DNA from: DASUPK01 sp963795665
GTDB lineage: Bacteria > Actinomycetota > Thermoleophilia > Solirubrobacterales > 70-9
Assembly (NCBI GenBank): GCA_963795665.1
Contig: CAWCIP010000003.1
Span: 294,690-358,689, forward strand
DNA: 64,000 bases
Direction of reading: 5' to 3'
Part shown: piece by piece, positions 16,010 to 24,433 of the stretch
How positions within the stretch are numbered: the first letter of the stretch is position 1
Layout: every line of letters starts with the position of its first letter
Position numbers and translations under genes: made by a program
The notes under the pieces: generated by a model
What the model saw: the letters and a program-made list of their open reading frames with translations, nothing else
Database searches by the model: none
Told to the model about the DNA's origin: nothing

Positions 16010-17660
16010 CCGCGCCCTCGGAGGCGCTCGACACGGCCGCCGCGTACTTCGCCATCACGCCTCGCTTGTAGTGCGGCTCGGGGGGCTCGTAGGCCTCCAC
16101 CCTCTTGGCGATCTCATCGTCGGTGAGGTCGACGTCGAGGCGGCGGGCATCGATGTCGAGGGTTATCTCGTCCCCGTCCTGGACGGCGGCGATCGGGCCT
16201 CCGCGAATCGCCTCGGGGGCGACGTGGCCGGCCATCAGGCCGTGGGTCGCGCCCGAGAAGCGGCCGTCGGTGAGCAGGGCGACCTGGTCGCCGATGCCCT
16301 CGCCCACCAGGGCGGCCGTGACCTGGAGCATCTCGCGCATGCCGGGGCCCCCCGAGGGGCCCTCGTTGCGGATCACGACCACGTCTCCGGGCTTGATGCC
16401 CTGCTGCTCGACCACGGCGAAGCACTCCTCCTCTGAGCCGAAGACCCGTGCCGGGCCGGTGTGCTTGCGGCGCTCCTCCCCGGCGACCTTGACCACGCAG
16501 CCCTCCGGCGCGAGGTTGCCGCGGAGGATCACCAGGCCACCGGTGGGCTTGAGCGGATCGTCGAGCGGACGGACGACCTGCTGCGCCGGCGTCTCCTGGG
16601 TCGCGTCCGCTTCCTCGCCGATCGTCTTGCCGGTGACCGTGATCGCATCGCGATGCAGGACGCCGGCCTCGTCGAGGCGCTTGGCGAGAACACCGACGCC
16701 GCCCGCCTCGTAGAGGTCCTTGGCGACGAAGCGGCCGCCGGGCTTCAGGTCGCCGAGCAGCGGTGTCTTCTCCGAGATCCGGTCGAAGTCGTCGATGGTG
16801 AGCTCGATGCCCGCCTCGTTGGCGACGGCGAGCAGGTGGAGCACGCCGTTGGTGGAGCCGCCAGACATCGCGACGGTGGCGATCGCGTTCTCGATCGAGT
16901 CCTTCGTGATGATGCTGGATGGGCGCAGGTCGTCGGCGAGCAGCTGCATGACCAGCTCGCCGCACTCGCGGGCCACCTGCTCGCGCGCGCCGGCGACGGC
17001 GGGGACCATTCCCGATCCCATCGGGGTCATCCCCATCACCTCGAACGCGCAGGCCATCGTGTTCGCGGTGAACTGCGCGCCGCACGCGCCCGCCCCCGGG
17101 CTGGCGCATCCCTCGAGCTCGTAGAGGTCCTCGTCGGACATCTCGCCCGTGGCGTGCTTGCCGATCGCCTCGAAGACATCCTGGATCGTCACGTCCTGGT
17201 CGTGCCAGCGGCCCGGCAGGATCGAGCCGCCGTAGAGCATCAGCGACGGGACGTCGAGGCGGGCAAGCGCCATGACGCAACCGGGGATCGTCTTGTCGCA
17301 TCCCGAGAGGGCGATCACGGCGTCGAACTGGTAGCCGCGGGCGGTCAGCTCGATCGAGTCCGCGATCACCTCGCGGCTGACCAGCGAGGTCTTCATCCCC
17401 TCGGTGCCCATCGTGATCCCATCGGAGATCGCGATCGAGTTGAACTCGAGCGGCGTTCCCCCGGCGGCGCGGACGCCCTCCTTGACGTGCTCGGCGAGGC
17501 CACGAAGGTGGAAGTTGCAGGGCATCGCCTCGATCCAGGTGTTGGCGATGCCGACGGTCGGGCGGCGCAGGTCGTCGTCGTCGAAGCCGATGCCCTTCAT
17601 GTAGGCGCGGGCGAAGGCGCGCTCCGGCCCGTCGAAGACGACGCTCGAGCGCGTCCGCAT
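15999..17660 (-). CDS. ilvD: Dihydroxy-acid dehydratase
   Basis: A 553-residue enzyme that dehydrates 2,3-dihydroxy acids to the 2-keto acids of valine and isoleucine synthesis. Family motifs are clear: cluster cysteines in ALSGCDKTIPGC and ELEGCASPGAGACGAQFTANT, plus GGSTNGVLHLLA and the C-terminal TDGRFSGATHGLMAGHVAPEA. The ATG at 17660 opens MRTRSSVVFDG and gives the family length. GTG at 17684 (preceded by GAGG) would add 8 residues and overlap the upstream gene. Its 3' end overlaps the cNMP-flavoprotein gene by 11 bp. Confidence 0.95.
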   Translation of the reverse strand: MRTRSSVVFDGPERAFARAYMKGIGFDDDDLRRPTVGIANTWIEAMPCNFHLRGLAEHVKEGVRAAGGTPLEFNSIAISDGITMGTEGMKTSLVSREVIADSIELTARGYQFDAVIALSGCDKTIPGCVMALARLDVPSLMLYGGSILPGRWHDQDVTIQDVFEAIGKHATGEMSDEDLYELEGCASPGAGACGAQFTANTMACAFEVMGMTPMGSGMVPAVAGAREQVARECGELVMQLLADDLRPSSIITKDSIENAIATVAMSGGSTNGVLHLLAVANEAGIELTIDDFDRISEKTPLLGDLKPGGRFVAKDLYEAGGVGVLAKRLDEAGVLHRDAITVTGKTIGEEADATQETPAQQVVRPLDDPLKPTGGLVILRGNLAPEGCVVKVAGEERRKHTGPARVFGSEEECFAVVEQQGIKPGDVVVIRNEGPSGGPGMREMLQVTAALVGEGIGDQVALLTDGRFSGATHGLMAGHVAPEAIRGGPIAAVQDGDEITLDIDARRLDVDLTDDEIAKRVEAYEPPEPHYKRGVMAKYAAAVSSASEGAVTS

Positions 17661-17671
17661 GCCGTTGCTCT

Positions 17672-18088
17672 TTACGGTCGCCACTGCCTCAACGCTTTCA
17701 GATCTCGGCGCACCATCGCCGGGTCGAGCTGGCGGCCCAGCGGGTGGACGTTGGCGGTGCCGATCAGCTCGTGCTCGTCGGCGCGCAGCGCCATCCACTT
17801 GGCGAGCACGTCGTCGGCGTCGGGCAGCCTCTCCCCCGCCTCGGGATCGGAACCGTCACGGAAGCGGACGCAGTACTCGCTGAGCAGCTCGCCGGTCTCG
17901 GCGTCGTAGGCGACGAGCGGTCGGTGCGGGTAGATCAGATAGCCGTACTCGTCGTTCTCGACCGACAGCAGCCCGAAGCGCTCGTACGTCTCCAGCGCAT
18001 CCTGTCCGGCCGTAGATCGGAGCAGCTCTCGGGCCCGCTGCTCGGCCCGGCGCTCGCGCGCCGTGTTGCGGACGTATCTGCGCCGCAT
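17672..18088 (-). CDS. Hypothetical protein, coupled to its neighbour
   Basis: A 138-residue protein of unknown function. It begins with a very basic helix (RRRYVRNTARERRAEQRARELL), followed by an acidic beta-rich part (YLIYPHRPLVAYDAETGELLSEYCVRF). The frame is open further upstream, but the ATG at 18088 is chosen because it forms a TGATG overlap with the stop of the preceding gene, which indicates translational coupling. It ends 11 bp before the ilvD start. Confidence 0.6.
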   Translation of the reverse strand: MRRRYVRNTARERRAEQRARELLRSTAGQDALETYERFGLLSVENDEYGYLIYPHRPLVAYDAETGELLSEYCVRFRDGSDPEAGERLPDADDVLAKWMALRADEHELIGTANVHPLGRQLDPAMVRRDLKALRQWRP

Positions 18089-18333
18089 CAGCCGCCGGCC
18101 GCCTGGGGGAAGAAGATCACGCGCTCGGCGGTTATCGGGACCTCCGAGAAGTCGCGCACCATGGTCGCCTCGCGGCTCCCGCGCGGGCCCTCGTGTGGGA
18201 CCGCCGCCCACATGCCGAGGTCGAGCTGCCGGCGGAACTCCTCGACGAGGCGCTCCTCGTCCTCCGCGACAGCCGGATCGCCCTCGGCGAGCAGGACATC
18301 CCCCTTCCCCGGAGTCATGCGAAGCAGCTTCAT
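18088..18333 (-). CDS. Small hypothetical protein
   Basis: An 81-residue protein without a recognised domain, beginning MKLLRMTPGKGDVLLAEGDP and ending TAERVIFFPQAAGG. The ATG at 18333 is preferred to one 14 codons upstream because the upstream residues are low-complexity. Its TGA overlaps the ATG of the next gene. The pair has no evident function. A large palindromic element separates it from thiD. Confidence 0.55.
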   Translation of the reverse strand: MKLLRMTPGKGDVLLAEGDPAVAEDEERLVEEFRRQLDLGMWAAVPHEGPRGSREATMVRDFSEVPITAERVIFFPQAAGG

Positions 18334-18375
18334 GTACCGATTATGCCCGGCGGCGGGTCGCGGGGCGGGCGTCAC

Positions 18376-18484
18376 GAAATGACGTCGCCCGGATCTCGTC
18401 GGGCAAGGACGCAGGGAGTCCGAATAGCAGCGCTATTCGGACGACTGAGGACGCAGCCTGGCGGCGATCCGGGCCCGTCATTTC
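18376..18484. repeat. 109-bp palindromic element (long imperfect hairpin)
   Basis: The outer arms GAAATGACG (18376-18384) and CGTCATTTC (18476-18484) are perfect complements, as are GCCCGGATC (18387-18395) and GATCCGGGC (18466-18474). The centre is an 11-bp perfect stem, GTCCGAATAGC (18418-18428) with GCTATTCGGAC (18432-18442), around a 3-nt loop. GGACGCAG occurs as a direct repeat beside it (18407-18414 and 18449-18456). The thiD stop codon lies in the right outer arm. The nested design is like a REP/BIME or MITE-type element or a strong 3' processing hairpin. Confidence 0.8.
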
Positions 18485-19287
18485 TGGCGACCCGCCTCGC
18501 GAGCCGCCGCGAGAACGTCCACCGGTCCCGCTCCGGAGCCGATTTCGCGCAGCCCGTGTGCCACGGCCTCGGCCGCCATCCGCCGCGCGGCGCGGGCGGC
18601 CTCGAGCGGCGAGTCGCCGAGTGCGAGGCGGGCGGCCAGGGCGGACGAATGGGTGCAGCCGGACCCGTGGGCCGCGCCGTCCGGATGGCGCGGGCCATCG
18701 ATCTCCTCCAGGATCTCGCCGTCGAAATATCGATCGGAGCCGTCGAGGTGCCCGCCTGTGACCACGGCCACGCGTGGGCCCAGGCCATGGACAGCGCGCG
18801 CCAGATCCTCGGGCGATGCCTCCTCACCGAGGCCGGTGAGCTCGCGAGCCTCGGCGGCGTTGGGGGTGACCACCGTGGAGCGAGGAACGATGCGCTCGAT
18901 CAGTGCCTGCTCGGCATCGGGCTTCAGCAGGACCGCGCCGCTCTCGGCGACCATCACCGGGTCGAGCACCACGGGGGCGTCGCCAACCAGGCCGAGCGCC
19001 TCGTCCACCGCCTCGATGGTCGGCTCGTCGAAGAGCATCCCGATCTTCACTGCGTCCACGCCCATATCCGAGACTACGGCCCGGACCTGGTCGAGGATGA
19101 ACTGCCGCGGCAGCGTCTCGATCGAGATCACCTCATGGGTGTTCTGCGCGGTGAGCGCGACGATCGCCGAGGTCCCGTGCACGCCGCAGCGCGCGAACGC
19201 CTTCAGGTCCGCCTGGATCCCGGCGCCGCCGCCGGAGTCGGAGGTGGCGATGGTCATCGCGATCGGGATGCGCCGCGCGGCTGTCAC
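18478..19287 (-). CDS. thiD: Hydroxymethylpyrimidine (phosphate) kinase
   Basis: A 269-residue ribokinase-fold enzyme that phosphorylates HMP and HMP-P in thiamine synthesis. Key features are the N-terminal SDSGGGAGIQADLKAF, TALTAQNTHEV-like VALTAQNTHEV, the VLDPVMVAESG strand, VTPNAAEARELTG and the anion-hole motif HGSGCTHSSALAA. The start is GTG at 19287. No other thiamine gene is in the window. Its stop lies in the right arm of a palindromic element. Confidence 0.93.
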   Translation of the reverse strand: MTAARRIPIAMTIATSDSGGGAGIQADLKAFARCGVHGTSAIVALTAQNTHEVISIETLPRQFILDQVRAVVSDMGVDAVKIGMLFDEPTIEAVDEALGLVGDAPVVLDPVMVAESGAVLLKPDAEQALIERIVPRSTVVTPNAAEARELTGLGEEASPEDLARAVHGLGPRVAVVTGGHLDGSDRYFDGEILEEIDGPRHPDGAAHGSGCTHSSALAARLALGDSPLEAARAARRMAAEAVAHGLREIGSGAGPVDVLAAAREAGRQK

Positions 19288-19310
19288 GCGGGTAAGGCTA
19301 GTGACGGTCG

Positions 19311-20465
19311 CTACGCGGGCTCGGCCTCGGGCTCGGGCGTGGCCAGTGCCGTTCGCTCGTAACGGCCCGCCGAATCGGAGCGCAGGTAGCCGGCCAGCTC
19401 CAGCCTGACCAGCGCCGTCGCCAGCGGCCCCGGCTCCAGCTGCGAAGCGCGCGCCAGCGCGTCCGCGCTGCTCGAGCCGCGCTCCACCAGATCGAGCACC
19501 GCCGCCAGATCCGGCTCGAGCGCCGGGCCGCGGGCCTGAACCCTGGGATGGGCCTCCGCACCTGCGCCGAGCATCGAGTCGAGCACGTCATCGGCGCCGC
19601 GGATCACGGAGGCGCCGTCGCGGAGCAGGCCGTTGGTGCCCGCGGCCGGAGAGGAGCCGACCCGCCCGGGAACCGCGCCCACCTCCCTGTTCAGGTCCTG
19701 CGCCATCTCCGCGGTGATCAGCGAACCGGAGCGTTCGCGAGCCTCCACGACGACCGTCATCCGGCCGAGCGCCGCCATGATCCGGTTCCGCGCAGGAAAG
19801 GTCCATCGCCGGGCAGTCGTTCCGGGCGGCAGCTCCCCGATGACGAGGCCCCTCTCGACGATCTCGTCATAGAGCCTTGTGTGGCGTGGCGGGTAGGGGA
19901 CGTCCACGCCGGTGCCGAGAACCGCCACCGTCACCCCGCCGGCGTCGAGGGCTCCCCGGTGCGCGCACGAGTCGATCCCCATCGCCATGCCGCTGACCAC
20001 GAGCAGCCCGGCCGAGGCCACCTGCCGCCCCAGGTCGGTGGCAAGGTCCCGGCCGTAGCTGCTGGGCCGCCGGGAACCGACGATCGTGACCGCGGCGTCG
20101 GCGGTGAGCGCGCCCAGCAGCGCGGGGTCGCCGCGCCCGAACAGCGCCGCCGGCGGGTCGCCCAGCGCGGCCAAGCCCTGCGGGTAGGCCGCGTCGTGGC
20201 GGCAGCACGCCCAGGCCCGGGCGCCGGCAACGGCCGCGCGCAGCCGGTCGGGGTCGCGAGCGCCGGCCCTCCGGAGAAACGAGCTCGCCCGCCCGCCGGC
20301 CATCGCGCGCGCGAGGTCCTCATCCGGGAGCGCGAGCAGCTCGTGGGCGCGGCTCCCCGGCGTGGTCCGATCGGAGGCCTGCTCGATGTGACCCGCGAGC
20401 GAGCCGACCAGCCAGGCCCGCCGCAGGCATGCCGCGCACGCTCCGGGCCGCTGGATGGAGGTCAC
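19311..20465 (-). CDS. dprA: DNA-processing protein DprA
   Basis: A 384-residue Smf/DprA protein that loads RecA on incoming single-stranded DNA. The Rossmann core is visible: VTIVGSRRPSSYGRDLA, VVSGMAMGIDSCAHRGAL, VAVLGTGVDVPYPP, FPARNRIMAALG and VVVEARERSGSLITAE. The C-terminal winged helix is at about residues 305-370. An N-terminal ACAACLRRAW segment carries two Cys. The GTG at 20465 is selected because it overlaps the yifB stop as GTGA; the frame is open far upstream inside yifB. Confidence 0.93.
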   Translation of the reverse strand: MTSIQRPGACAACLRRAWLVGSLAGHIEQASDRTTPGSRAHELLALPDEDLARAMAGGRASSFLRRAGARDPDRLRAAVAGARAWACCRHDAAYPQGLAALGDPPAALFGRGDPALLGALTADAAVTIVGSRRPSSYGRDLATDLGRQVASAGLLVVSGMAMGIDSCAHRGALDAGGVTVAVLGTGVDVPYPPRHTRLYDEIVERGLVIGELPPGTTARRWTFPARNRIMAALGRMTVVVEARERSGSLITAEMAQDLNREVGAVPGRVGSSPAAGTNGLLRDGASVIRGADDVLDSMLGAGAEAHPRVQARGPALEPDLAAVLDLVERGSSSADALARASQLEPGPLATALVRLELAGYLRSDSAGRYERTALATPEPEAEPA

Positions 20466-21952
20466 GGCTCGCTTCGCCTGCGTTTCTGGATCGCCTCCGA
20501 GACGTGCTCCACGCTGATCCGCTCCTCTCCCGCCAGGTCGGCGATCGTCCGCGCAAGCCGCAGGCAGCGGTCCCAGCCGCGCGCACTCAGGCTCAGCTTC
20601 CGGTGCCCCTGCTCGAGCGTCCGTTTGGGCGCCGGATCGAGATGGCAGTCCCGGCGCAGCTCGCTCGGGGTCATGTCGGCGTTCGTCCTGCCGGGACCGA
20701 GCCGCTTCTCCTGCGCGCGTCGCGCCCGCAGGACGCGCTCTCGAACCGCGGCGGAGCCCTCCACCGTCTCGCCGGCGAGCTCCTCTGCGGGAGGGGGCGC
20801 GACGGTGAACGTGATGTCGATCCGGTCGGCGAGCGCGCCGCTCAGCTTCGCCATGTACCGCGACACCGCTCCGGGATGGCATTCGCACTCGCCGGAGTCG
20901 GGGCCGTTGCCGCACGGGCACGGGTTCGAGGCCGCCACAAGCATGAAGCGGCAGGGCAGCGAGACCGTGCCGGTCGTCCTGGTGACGGTCACCTCGCCCT
21001 CCTCCACAGGCACCCGCAGAGCCTCCAGCGCGTCCCGCCGGAACTCGCCCAGCTCGTCGAGGAAGAGGACGCCGCGATGGGCTCGGGTCACCTCGCCGGG
21101 CCGCGGCGGCGAGCCACCCCCCACCAGCGCCCGGCCCGACACGGTGTGATGAGGCGCCCTGAACGGCCGGCGCAGGCGCGGCCCGCCGTTCTCGCCACAG
21201 ACGCCGGCGATGCGGGTCACCTCGATCACCTCATCTCGGCTCAGCGGCGGGAGCAGGGATGGCAGCCGGTTGAGGGCGAGCGTCTTGCCGCCGCCCGGCG
21301 GGCCGATCAGCAGGATGCTGTGGGCGCCGGCCGCCGCGACCTCGAGACAGCGACGCAGCGCCGGGTGTCCCCGCAGGTCCTCCAGGTCGGGTAGCTCATC
21401 GTCGGTGACCTCGGGCGGCGACGCGGGGGGAACCGGTTCGATCGAGCCCTCCCCCAGGTCGCGCAGCCGGGTGACGTGATCGACGGGCACCACCTCCAGC
21501 CCGCCGACGAGCGCCGCCTGGGCGGCGTCTTCGGGGGCGACCGCGACGCCCCTCATGCCCCACTCCCGGGCGCCCTCGGCCATCGCCAGAGCCCCCGGGA
21601 CCGGCCGGATCGCGCCGTCGAGCGCCAGCTCCCCGGCGAGCGCATAGCGGTCGAGGACGCTCCGCGGGAGCTGTCCGGTCGCGACCAGGAGCGCCGCCGC
21701 GATCGCGAGGTCGAACCCGGGCCCGGCCTTGTGGAGGTCGGCCGGGGCCAGGTTGGCCGTGATCCGGTGCTGCGGGAAGTTGAAGCCGGAGTTGACCAGC
21801 GCGGAGCGGACCCGCTCCCTCGACTCCCTGATCGCGACGTCGGGGAGGCCGACGATCGTGAACGAGGGCAGGCCGCCGCCGATGTCGACCTCGACGTGAA
21901 CCGGCTCCGCCGCCACACCGATCAGGGCGAAGGTTCGGGCGACGGCGAACAT
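20462..21952 (-). CDS. YifB-family Mg-chelatase-like AAA ATPase (ComM-like)
   Basis: A 496-residue AAA+ ATPase. The N-terminal Lon-protease-like domain (VHVEVDIGGGLPSFTIVGLPD) lacks protease function in this family. The ATPase part has Walker A LIGPPGGGKTLALNRLPSLL, Walker B GVLFLDELGEF and a zinc-like cluster NPCPCGNGPDSGECEC. ComM, a member, promotes branch migration in natural transformation. Coupling to dprA by a GTGA overlap supports a DNA-uptake or recombination role. Confidence 0.92.
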   Translation of the reverse strand: MFAVARTFALIGVAAEPVHVEVDIGGGLPSFTIVGLPDVAIRESRERVRSALVNSGFNFPQHRITANLAPADLHKAGPGFDLAIAAALLVATGQLPRSVLDRYALAGELALDGAIRPVPGALAMAEGAREWGMRGVAVAPEDAAQAALVGGLEVVPVDHVTRLRDLGEGSIEPVPPASPPEVTDDELPDLEDLRGHPALRRCLEVAAAGAHSILLIGPPGGGKTLALNRLPSLLPPLSRDEVIEVTRIAGVCGENGGPRLRRPFRAPHHTVSGRALVGGGSPPRPGEVTRAHRGVLFLDELGEFRRDALEALRVPVEEGEVTVTRTTGTVSLPCRFMLVAASNPCPCGNGPDSGECECHPGAVSRYMAKLSGALADRIDITFTVAPPPAEELAGETVEGSAAVRERVLRARRAQEKRLGPGRTNADMTPSELRRDCHLDPAPKRTLEQGHRKLSLSARGWDRCLRLARTIADLAGEERISVEHVSEAIQKRRRSEP

Positions 21953-22067
21953 GATCCGAAGCTAGGCAGCTCCTGCACGCGGCTGGCTCGCGGAAGGTCA
22001 CGGTGCCGTCACGCCCTCGTTGCGCTTCGCGCGCGCCCCGGCAGGCGCGTGGTCCGAGGCTCAAGCC

Positions 22068-22442
22068 ATGAGCTACGCGAGGCAGCGGCTCGGGCGCCGG
22101 GCCGAGGAGCTGGTCGCGGCGCGGCTGCGGCGCTCCGGGTGGCGAATCGTCGGTCGAAACATCCGGCTGCCCTCGGGCGAGCTCGACATCGTCGCCCTGG
22201 ACGACTCGACCCTCGTCTTCGTGGAGGTGAAGGCCGGCCGCGCCGGCACGACCCGGGGGCCCGAGCGCCCAGCCCACGCCGTGGGGCGCCGCAAGCAGCT
22301 CAAGCTCCGCCGACTCGCCCGCGAGTGGATCGCGGAGCGGCGCGGGCCGTCAGGCGTCTCGGGCTATCGCTTCGACGTCGTCGGGGTCCGCTTCTTCCCG
22401 GATGGCCTCGCGGATGTCGATCACATCCGCAACGCGTTCTGA
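22068..22442 (+). CDS. YraN (UPF0102) family nuclease-fold protein
   Basis: A 124-residue protein with the restriction-endonuclease-like fold. Signature pieces are LGRRAEELVAARLRRSGWRI, NIRLPSGELDIVALD, LVFVEVKAGR and a GYRFDVVGV strand. The E-LD-EVK residues form a PD-(D/E)xK site. The ATG at 22068 is the family-type start. It normally sits beside rnhB in the trmD-rplS-lepB-rnhB group, but here it converges on rnhB and their 3' ends overlap by 93 bp (22350-22442). Confidence 0.88.
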   Translation: MSYARQRLGRRAEELVAARLRRSGWRIVGRNIRLPSGELDIVALDDSTLVFVEVKAGRAGTTRGPERPAHAVGRRKQLKLRRLAREWIAERRGPSGVSGYRFDVVGVRFFPDGLADVDHIRNAF

Positions 22443-23246
22443 CAAATCCGCCGGCTCCTCAGCTTCGCTTCCGGGGCCGGCGGAGAATTCGCCCAGGTCG
22501 AGCTGGGAGTACGCGACCGACGCGAACGAGCGCCGGTGCAGCGGGCAGATCCCGTGGCGCATGATCGCCTCGCGGTGCTCAGGAGTCGAGTAGCCGACGT
22601 TGCCCTCGAAGCTCCACTCGGGAAAGAGGGAGGCCACCCGATGCATGTAGCGATCGCGGGTCACCTTGGCGATCACGGAGGCGGCCGCGATCGCCGCGCT
22701 GCGCGCGTCCCCATCGACCACACGCTCGTGGTCCAGCTCGCAGGCCGGCAGGCGGAAGCCGTCGACCAGGCGGGTCGTCGCCTCGCGCTGCGCGACCGCT
22801 CGCATGCAGTCCGTGAGGGCGGCGATGTTGGAGACGTGCAGGCCTCGGCTGTCGATCACCCGGGGCGAGCGCACGGCAATCGAGACGCAGGCGGCAGCGC
22901 GGATCACCTGCGGATAGAGCTCCTCGCGCTCCTCCGGGCTCTTCTGCTTCGAGTCGTCCAGCCGCGCGAGCGCGAGCCGCTCGGAGCGGCCGATCCGCTC
23001 GAGGTCGATCAGCACTCCCGCGGCGAGCAGCGGGCCGGCCAGCGATCCCCGGCCGGCCTCGTCCACGCCGGCCACGAAGCGGCGCCCGAAGGAGCGGTCG
23101 AAGCGAAACAGCCGGGCGGCGGTTCGCTTCTTTCGCTTCCTAGAAGATCCCGATCCGGTCGGGAGGCCAGTAGGTCGCGAATGCCTTTCCGATGATCCAG
23201 TCTCGGGGGACCGGTCCCCAGAAGCGGCTGTCGTCGCTCGACCCAC
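22350..23246 (-). CDS. rnhB: Ribonuclease HII
   Basis: A type 2 RNase H that removes ribonucleotides from DNA. Catalytic elements are VAGVDEAGRGSLAGPL (Asp, Glu), LDDSKQKSP and the late acidic residue in CELDHERVVDGDARSAAIAAASVIAK. The domain ends around CPLHRRSFASV, but the frame goes on for an acidic tail of about 50 residues that overlaps yraN. The only standard start upstream of the domain is ATG at 23246, which puts about 35 codons inside lepB; an unusual start nearer 23130 cannot be excluded. Length with ATG is 298 residues. Confidence 0.85.
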   Translation of the reverse strand: MGRATTAASGDRSPETGSSERHSRPTGLPTGSGSSRKRKKRTAARLFRFDRSFGRRFVAGVDEAGRGSLAGPLLAAGVLIDLERIGRSERLALARLDDSKQKSPEEREELYPQVIRAAACVSIAVRSPRVIDSRGLHVSNIAALTDCMRAVAQREATTRLVDGFRLPACELDHERVVDGDARSAAIAAASVIAKVTRDRYMHRVASLFPEWSFEGNVGYSTPEHREAIMRHGICPLHRRSFASVAYSQLDLGEFSAGPGSEAEEPADLSERVADVIDIREAIREEADPDDVEAIARDA

Positions 23247-23724
23247 GGTTGTCGCCCATCATGAAGTAATGGTCGGGCGGGATGGTGATCTGTTTGGGCA
23301 AATTGCAGGCTCCGCCGGGCGTGCAGGGACGGATGAAGTCCTCCTGGGCGATCTTCCCGTTGACCACCGGGTGGCCGTTCTGGACGCTCAGGGTGTCGCC
23401 GGGCCCGGCGACGACCCGCTTGATGAAGTTGACGCTCGCCTCCTGCGGGGTCGGCTCATCGCAGGCGGCGCCGCTGCTCCCCCCCGCCCCCGTCCTCGGG
23501 TCGCCGCACTCTCCGCCCGCGCCGCCTCCGTTCGCGCCCTCGGGCGGATGGAAGACGACGATGTCCCCGATCGAGGGATCCGTGAAGTGGTAGAGGAACC
23601 GGTTGACGAGCACGCGCTGGCCGACGTCCAGCGTCGGCTCCATCGACTCGGAGGGGATCTGGTACGGCTTGACGATGAACGCCTGGATGCCCAGCGCCAA
23701 CCCGAGCGCGAGCGCGACGATCAC
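23140..23724 (-). CDS. lepB: Signal peptidase I
   Basis: A 194-residue membrane-bound peptidase that removes Sec/Tat signal peptides. The N-terminal transmembrane helix is IVALALGLALGIQAFIV. The nucleophile Ser is in IPSESMEPTL, the general-base Lys in VNFIKRVVAGPGD, and box E is MGDNRGSSDDSRFWGPV. A Gly/Cys-rich insert (about residues 64-92) precedes the Lys. The frame is open upstream to the rplS end, but the only usual start seen is GTG at 23724, at the helix edge, so the real N-terminus may be longer. Confidence 0.9.
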   Translation of the reverse strand: MIVALALGLALGIQAFIVKPYQIPSESMEPTLDVGQRVLVNRFLYHFTDPSIGDIVVFHPPEGANGGGAGGECGDPRTGAGGSSGAACDEPTPQEASVNFIKRVVAGPGDTLSVQNGHPVVNGKIAQEDFIRPCTPGGACNLPKQITIPPDHYFMMGDNRGSSDDSRFWGPVPRDWIIGKAFATYWPPDRIGIF

Positions 23725-23771
23725 GACGAGCTCGAGGAGCGCGCCCTGGGTGCTGTGGGGCCTCGGGATTC

Positions 23772-24350
23772 TCAGTCTTCTGCCTCGTCGGTGGAGGCGT
23801 CCTCGGCCGTAGCCTCTGGCTCCGGCTCTTCTTCCGCCTCCGCCTGGTCCCCACCAGCCTCAGGGGGCTTCTCCTCCCCGGCCTCGCCCTCCTCCTGCGG
23901 CTCCTCGGGCGGCTCCACCAGCTCGGCATCCGCCTCGCTGACCGCCACGCCCTCGGCGTCGACGGCCTCCGCATCCTCGGGGGCGACGACGATTTCGTCC
24001 TCGATCCCCCAGCGACGCTCGGCGACGCGGGCGCGCTTGCCGACCTTGTCGCGCAGGTAGTAGAGCTTCGCCCGGCGGACGTCCCCGCGGGCGGCGATCT
24101 CGAGCTTCTCGATCTTGGGCGAGTGGAGCGGGAAGGTCCGCTCGACGCCCACGCCGAACGACTGCTTCCGCACCGTGAAGGTCTCGCGGGCGCCGCTGCC
24201 CTGGCGCTTGATCACGATGCCCTCGAAGACCTGGGTCCGGCGGCGGTTCCCCTCGACGACCTGGAAGTGGACGCGCACGCGGTCGCCGGCGCCGAACCTG
24301 GGGCGCTGCTTCAGGTCTCGCTTCTCGAGGCTTTCGATGACTGTGCTCAT
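23772..24350 (-). CDS. rplS: Ribosomal protein L19 with long acidic tail
   Basis: A 192-residue L19, a 50S protein at the subunit interface. The conserved core (residues 1-115) includes LKQRPRFGAGDRVRVHFQVVEGNRRRTQVFEGIVI, GARETFTVRKQSFGVGVERTFPLHSP and RRAKLYYLRDKVGKRARV. Normal L19 ends near residue 115; here a further 75 or so residues are rich in Glu, Ala and Pro. The start at ATG 24350 (MSTVIESLEK) fits the family. It lies downstream of trmD in the usual order. Confidence 0.95.
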   Translation of the reverse strand: MSTVIESLEKRDLKQRPRFGAGDRVRVHFQVVEGNRRRTQVFEGIVIKRQGSGARETFTVRKQSFGVGVERTFPLHSPKIEKLEIAARGDVRRAKLYYLRDKVGKRARVAERRWGIEDEIVVAPEDAEAVDAEGVAVSEADAELVEPPEEPQEEGEAGEEKPPEAGGDQAEAEEEPEPEATAEDASTDEAED

Positions 24351-24433
24351 CGCATGAGGATGATCGGCTGGGAACTTAAAAAAAGCACGAGCCAAAGGCG
24401 CGCGCCGCGACGCGGAAGGTTAGCGGAGAAGCT

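Noticed and set aside
22020..22067. Longer yraN start at 22020
   Set aside because: The added residues lack conservation, and ATG 22068 is the family position.
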